Under the pieces are notes generated by a model. That model was not told the DNA's origin. It worked only from the letters and a program-made list of their open reading frames with translations, and searched no databases. The position numbers and the translations under genes are program-made. This document shows, in pieces, positions 59,924-64,000 of a stretch of 64,000 nucleotides of DNA. The first letter of the stretch is position 1. Every line of letters starts with the position of its first letter. The DNA comes from Megamerina dolium (taxonomy: Eukaryota > Arthropoda > Insecta > Diptera > Megamerinidae). The stretch spans positions 23,581,057-23,645,056 of the forward strand of contig OY978527.1 in NCBI GenBank assembly GCA_963854835.1, read 5' to 3'.

Positions 59924-60518
59924 AATGCAGAAAATAGATGAGCATTATTTTGACAACAGGTGGAATTCGCTGCGTGACAGATTTGTCAGGGAGACCGTTG
60001 CCCAAAAGGGCAAGTCAGGAGATGCTGCGTCTTATGAATTATCTAAATGGCTTTTTAAAGATTTTTAAAAGATTTTGTTGCTCCCGAAGGTGAATCTCTG
60101 AAAATAAAAATTAACATGCAGCCACTGTGCATTTGTGGACGTGGACTGCTTATATATTTCACTTTGGAACATTTTCAAGCATGGTGGCCACAGAGAAGGA
60201 AGCAATCTGTTGCAGTGTTCATACTAGTGCCGATGCAGTATGCTCTTCGGTTACATCTGTGGATGCAAGCGAAGAGGAAGAGCATACGTCGTCGAGAGCA
60301 AGAAAACGCGAGCGGCAATAGGAATAGGCTAATAGGCTAGGTTCGGTGCTCTATGCGATATAGCCTGCCAGTTTCTTACAAGCAAATCTGACAGCTTTAG
60401 TAATAGTAATATTGATTTCTATAAAGTTGTAGATGACTTTTTACTAAAGCATTCGGAGGGGCTCCAGGATGATTTAAAAATGAAAATAAAAAGTCCAGTT
60501 GTTAATTATAATAAATAG
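59924..60518 (+). pseudogene. MADF-like DNA-binding ORF relic, probably PIF/Harbinger second gene
   Basis: From about ATG 59924 (MQKIDEHYFDNRWNSLRDRF) the frame shows the second half of a MADF/trihelix domain (RWNSLRDRFVRE), then a frameshift after WLFKDF. It resumes in another frame (KDFVAPEGESLKIKINM), passes a serine/arginine-rich stretch, and ends near 60518 with DDFLLKHSEGLQDDLKMKIK. PIF/Harbinger transposons carry a Myb/SANT- or MADF-like protein beside the transposase. A Harbinger transposase relic lies 0.4 kb downstream on the other strand, so the pair probably came from one element. Frame breaks make it non-functional. Confidence 0.55.
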
Positions 60519-60889
60519 TACTTAACAAAGATTTATATTAATGAGCTTGTTGAATTATTGATTATATTTTATTTTAATTTTTTATATTTAAAAATAGTTA
60601 GTTGGATTCTACCTGAAATACAATTATAATTTTAATGACTTGAACCAAATATTATTTTTACTTTTAATATTTTTAGTTTTAGTAACTTGAATTTAAAACT
60701 TGATTTGTTCTTAAGTGTTTGACTACCGATTGAAGTGCAAATATAAAGACTGAATTATACGTACACGTGATGTTTATGTATTAGTTGCAATATTAGTTTA
60801 GATTGATAATATAAAATTTGTTAAAAAATATATTTTTTTTTAGTTCATCTCTCAATGCGAAAGAACTTCCAGCTGCGTTGTTACACGTC

Positions 60890-61850
60890 AATCGACCAGT
60901 TCCCTATGCTGAAATTTGTTGCCGCCATAACCCAGGTATTACGTTATCCTTTTGGTATTGGTCAACAAATTCCGGCTGACAATAACTGCCATCATGCAAT
61001 AACACTGTCGATTTTCCGATGTTTTGTGCGATGATGGGTGCATTTGTAGAGGAGACAGCAAAATCCTCCATCGAGCCGTAAAAATTCTGAAAGCGGTTTC
61101 AATAACTCGTCGAGCTCTTGATCTGCATTTATTAGATATTTCTCAGTCAGCTGATAAACGTAATCCTACATTGAAATAGGATATAAGTACGCTTAATGAA
61201 AGGAATTGATAAGAGTATGCGTAAACAAACTTGGAGATGGTAGCATTAGGCATCTTTTTAAAGGAAAAGCAGCGTCCACAACAAAAAATAAGGAAACTTG
61301 ATATTGCTGTGCGGTAAAAAGTCATCCTCGAGCAGGGCTAATTTGTCATGAAAAAACTTTTGTCCAAAATCGGAATTTCTCAATACTCTTATAATTGTAA
61401 TAAATGATCCTGAATTAGGTGGGCATCATAGTGATGTGTTTCCCATCAACGGCATCCACACAGTTCCAAATATTTATAAAATCATCCGCGATTCTTTTCC
61501 ATTCATGTCTGCTTGGTACAGAGAAGTATATCCAAGCAAGTTCATCCCAAAGTGCATTGCACATTTCCAAAATAATTAAACGGGGAGTGTTGCAACCCAA
61601 AATATGAAATATGCACATATGCATATTTTGCCTCGCGACATATTTGCCAAAGTTGTGAACTACATATTTATCCATACACATACCAACATTGCTCCAAGTT
61701 GTGATATACACAATCCATATTAATATTACTTATAATTGTGGAATGCCAGAACATTGACCAAACTGAGTTGCAGTTGGGTTTGAAAAAGCTGACAAAACAC
61801 TTTCCCACACAATTCGTAGTTCTGCACTTACGTAAGCATACCTGTGTAAG
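60890..61850 (-). pseudogene. PIF/Harbinger DDE transposase relic
   Basis: Minus-strand pieces in family order: LEMCNALWDELAWIYF and SRHEWKRIADDF, IWNCVDAVDGKHITM with the first catalytic Asp (about 61475-61430), VDAAFPLKRCLMLP (about 61281-61240), and SRARRVIETAFRIFTARWRI with the Glu-bearing helix (about 61120-61060). These are the landmark motifs of PIF/Harbinger (DDE_4-type) transposases. The part between the first Asp and DAAFPL, where the second catalytic Asp should lie, is shortened and out of frame. Terminal repeats were not identified. Confidence 0.75.
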
Positions 61851-61929
61851 CATACATGTTTAGACATTCCACGTAACTAAAGTCACGTGGACTACTCATA
61901 TGTGTGAATATCAAAAAGTTGTTCCCCCC
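61851..61929. other. Short spacer
   Basis: Between the Harbinger relic and the R1-like RT; contains a C8 run at 61924. No feature. Confidence 0.3.
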
Positions 61930-62905
61930 CTCGAAGAGAGTTTGGAATACTACTGTTCGCGGGAACTGCAGAAGAAGTGTTACTTAACTTGAATAAAGTG
62001 GGAGATAATAAGGCTCCAGGACCCGACGGCATTCCTAATGTAGCAATGAAGGCAGTTATCAAAGCGGACCCCATTATTTTTGCAACGATGTTTGACAAAT
62101 GTCTACGTGAGGGTGTTTTTCCTCCTATGTGGAAACGTCAGAGACTCGTGCTTCTTCTAAAACCCGGCAAACAACCAGACCAGCCGTCATCATACCGGCC
62201 GCTGTGTATGCTAGATTCATTGGGGAAGATACTGGATAGGATAATTATTAATCGTTTGCAGGAGACGTTGGAACGGCCAAATGGCTTATAATCCACACAA
62301 TTTGGCTTCTGCAGAGGGAAGTCTACAATAGATGCGGTACAAATGGTAATAAATATAGGTCGTCAAGCTACTAGCAGAATAAGGTGGAGGTGGGGTGATG
62401 AGAAATACTGCGCAGTAGTAACACTAGACGTCAAGAACGCCTTCATTACAGCAAAGTGGCCGAAGATCATACAGGCACTGGAAAATTTTAGCACCCCAAA
62501 GTACCTGACGCGGATAATTGCCAACTACTTCGACAAGAGAGTACTGCTATACGATACAGATGTGGGCGTGAAACAGTATATCTTTCCCGGGGCGGGAAAG
62601 CGGGAAAGAAGCGGTACTCCTGACCACACGGAAAGTACGCGAGGTTTTCACCTTCAAGGTTGGTGACCATGAAATCACCTCGCTACCCCACATCAGATAC
62701 CTGGGCGTACGAATTGACACACGGCCGTCTTTTAAGGAACACCTTGCCGCGGTTAGCGATAAAGCTGCAAAGGTGAATAATGCTTTGTCGCGCATAATGT
62801 CGAACATAGGTGGACCCCGTTCTAGTAAAAGGAAATTGCTGGCAAAGGTGACAAGCTCTATCATGCTGTATGCAGCTCCAGTTTGGGCAAAAGGGGCACA
62901 CTAGA
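61930..62905 (+). pseudogene. R1-clade-like non-LTR reverse transcriptase, internally deleted
   Basis: RT fingers and palm start are well preserved: DNKAPGPDGIPNVAMKAV, MWKRQRLVLLLKPGKQPD, SSYRPLCMLDSLGKILDRII, TQFGFCRGKSTIDAVQMVI and VVTLDVKNAFITAKWPKI (about 61995-62465). A stop occurs at 62289 (TAA). Near 62590-62620 the sequence jumps to the region after the catalytic box: VLLTTRKVREVFTFKVGD, IRYLGVRIDTRPSFKEHL and SIMLYAAPVWAKG (to about 62895). The YADD box is therefore deleted. The wording of these motifs is that of R1/Waldo-type elements. No endonuclease is seen upstream. Confidence 0.8.
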
Positions 62906-62924
62906 GACGACTGTTCTACGAGAA

Positions 62925-64000
62925 AAAACATGCCCTATTGCATAAAGTGTAAAAAATGCGGACATGATTTCAATTTGTCAAGCAACCCTTTTAGCAAAAA
63001 CAGGTCTCAAGGAAAAGGCAATCAAACACCTGCACTAGTAAGAGAGGTCAAGCAATCGCGGAAATTTTTAGACCAAATGTTTTTTCTGTAAGAAGCCGGG
63101 ACACAGGATCGCCGACTGTTATAAACGCAAAGAATGAGAAAAATCCAGGGAAACTACGGGAGGCCCACGTACGGCCAATAAACCGGGAACTCCAAAATTT
63201 TGCTAAAAGTAGGCCACTTGAAATGGAAAGTGTCAGTCATGCGTCCTTAGAGATTGTTGACACACCCTCCAAGTTAAATAGCAAGATGGCGGAAGTTGGT
63301 AGTCAAGCGTCCAGGGGGATTGTTGAACAATCTTTCCCATCCAGTAATAACAAACATGGCTACTGTTTGGGAGTCTCTGATATAGATGATGTGTTCATTG
63401 AGTTTCCGTGTGAGGAAGCAAAAATGGAAAACTCATTTTACTTGTAGACTCTGGCAGATACCAGTTTAATAAAGTCATCAGTAATTGATGAATCTGCTAG
63501 CAAGAAGCGACATTTAAGGAAAAATCTTAGTGGTGCATTCGGAAGATTTGTCACCACATTAGGGTCAATAGCAGTCCTCTTTTACCTCTCAAACAAAAAA
63601 TAAATACAAATTTCAAATTTCAAAAGTAGAGAAATAGAAAGTATATCCTGGAATTTATTTATAAGCTAGACGAAAACTTAAACATTGAGGAAAAGAGATC
63701 CATAGGCGGAATAATTAAGTCATTCCACGATTTATTTTTCTTGGAAGGCGACAAACTGTCTCACACCACAGGTATAAAAAACACAATACCAATAAAAACA
63801 GACCAGGCGCCAATCAACCAAAGACAGAACAGGCTACCAGAAGCTCATAAGGAAGAAATCAATAAGCAAGTAAACAAAATGTTGGAATACGATATAATTA
63901 TTCCCAGCTCATCGCCCTGGAATTCTCCCATAATTTTGTGCCAAAGAAAGTGGGAGAAGATGGTAAAAGAAAATGGAGGCTAGTAGTAGATTTCAGGAAA
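62925..64000 (+). pseudogene. Ty3/gypsy gag-pol relic, second family, running off the window
   Basis: Starts in a Gag zinc-knuckle region (YCIKCKKCGHDF, about 62935-62970; FCKKPGHRIADCYKRK, about 63080-63127, with the first Cys of that knuckle replaced). The protease box LVDSG is at 63441-63455, then the pre-RT segment LFFLEGDKLSHTTGIKNTIP, INQRQNRLPEAHKEEINKQV and IIIPSSSPWNSP (63735-63930), and LVVDFRK in a shifted frame at the window edge. Spacing and wording resemble mdg1/412-type gypsy elements. It is different from the 39.8-kb family. Several stops are present; the continuation lies outside the window. Confidence 0.8.

Overview
The window reads as repeat-rich euchromatin of a dipteran, most likely a schizophoran fly (possibly a tephritid; no single marker proves it). 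The signs are AT-rich DNA, long (TA)n arrays, C2H2 zinc-finger genes with short introns, and relics of almost every insect transposon class: Tc1/mariner with IR/DR ends, PIF/Harbinger, a piggyBac-type MITE, a Polinton DNA polymerase relic, BEL/Pao and Ty3/gypsy LTR elements, RTE-, LOA/I- and R1-like non-LTR elements, and a tRNA-derived SINE.

Host genes are few. A two- to five-exon C2H2 zinc-finger family occurs three times: an apparently intact 5-exon gene on the minus strand (7301-8996), a broken copy on the minus strand (about 21.27-22.80 kb) and an intact 2-exon gene on the plus strand (44115-45352). Near 47.2-47.8 kb there is a 58-residue acidic ORF and an exon-like stretch resembling Mediator subunit 9, separated by a SINE fragment.

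Layout. 0-2.4 kb: BEL/Pao debris. 2.4-6.7 kb: a (TA)n tract split by two Tc1-like elements, the first with an uninterrupted DD34E transposase. 7.3-9.0 kb: zinc-finger gene 1. 9.2-13.0 kb: a MITE cluster, an RTE reverse-transcriptase fragment that reads through into the MITE, an unclassified repeat with convergent ORFs, and an inverted gypsy LTR. 13.0-17.8 kb: a BEL/Pao skeleton invaded by a Tc1 element, a Tc1 fragment and a piggyBac-type MITE. 17.8-21.2 kb: a SINE, an LTR-like repeat and AT-rich DNA. 21.3-24.0 kb: zinc-finger pseudogene, Harbinger-type MITE and repeat debris. 24.0-27.7 kb: LOA/I-like LINE on the minus strand.

26.3-41.9 kb is a tandem segmental duplication (two units of about 7793 bp, three base differences noticed by eye). 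Its left edge lies inside the LINE and its right edge inside a gypsy element. That gypsy element is complete in outline only in the second unit and its right flank, to 43867. 44.1-50.2 kb holds zinc-finger gene 3, LTR relics, SINEs and the small-gene region. 50.7-64 kb is again transposon debris: LOA/I-like LINE, gypsy, nested Harbinger MITEs, Polinton polB, a long hairpin, Harbinger MADF and transposase relics, an R1-like RT, and a gypsy gag-pol running off the end.

All calls come from reading the sequence; no database search was possible. Element families are assigned by motif, and boundaries marked approximate are so.
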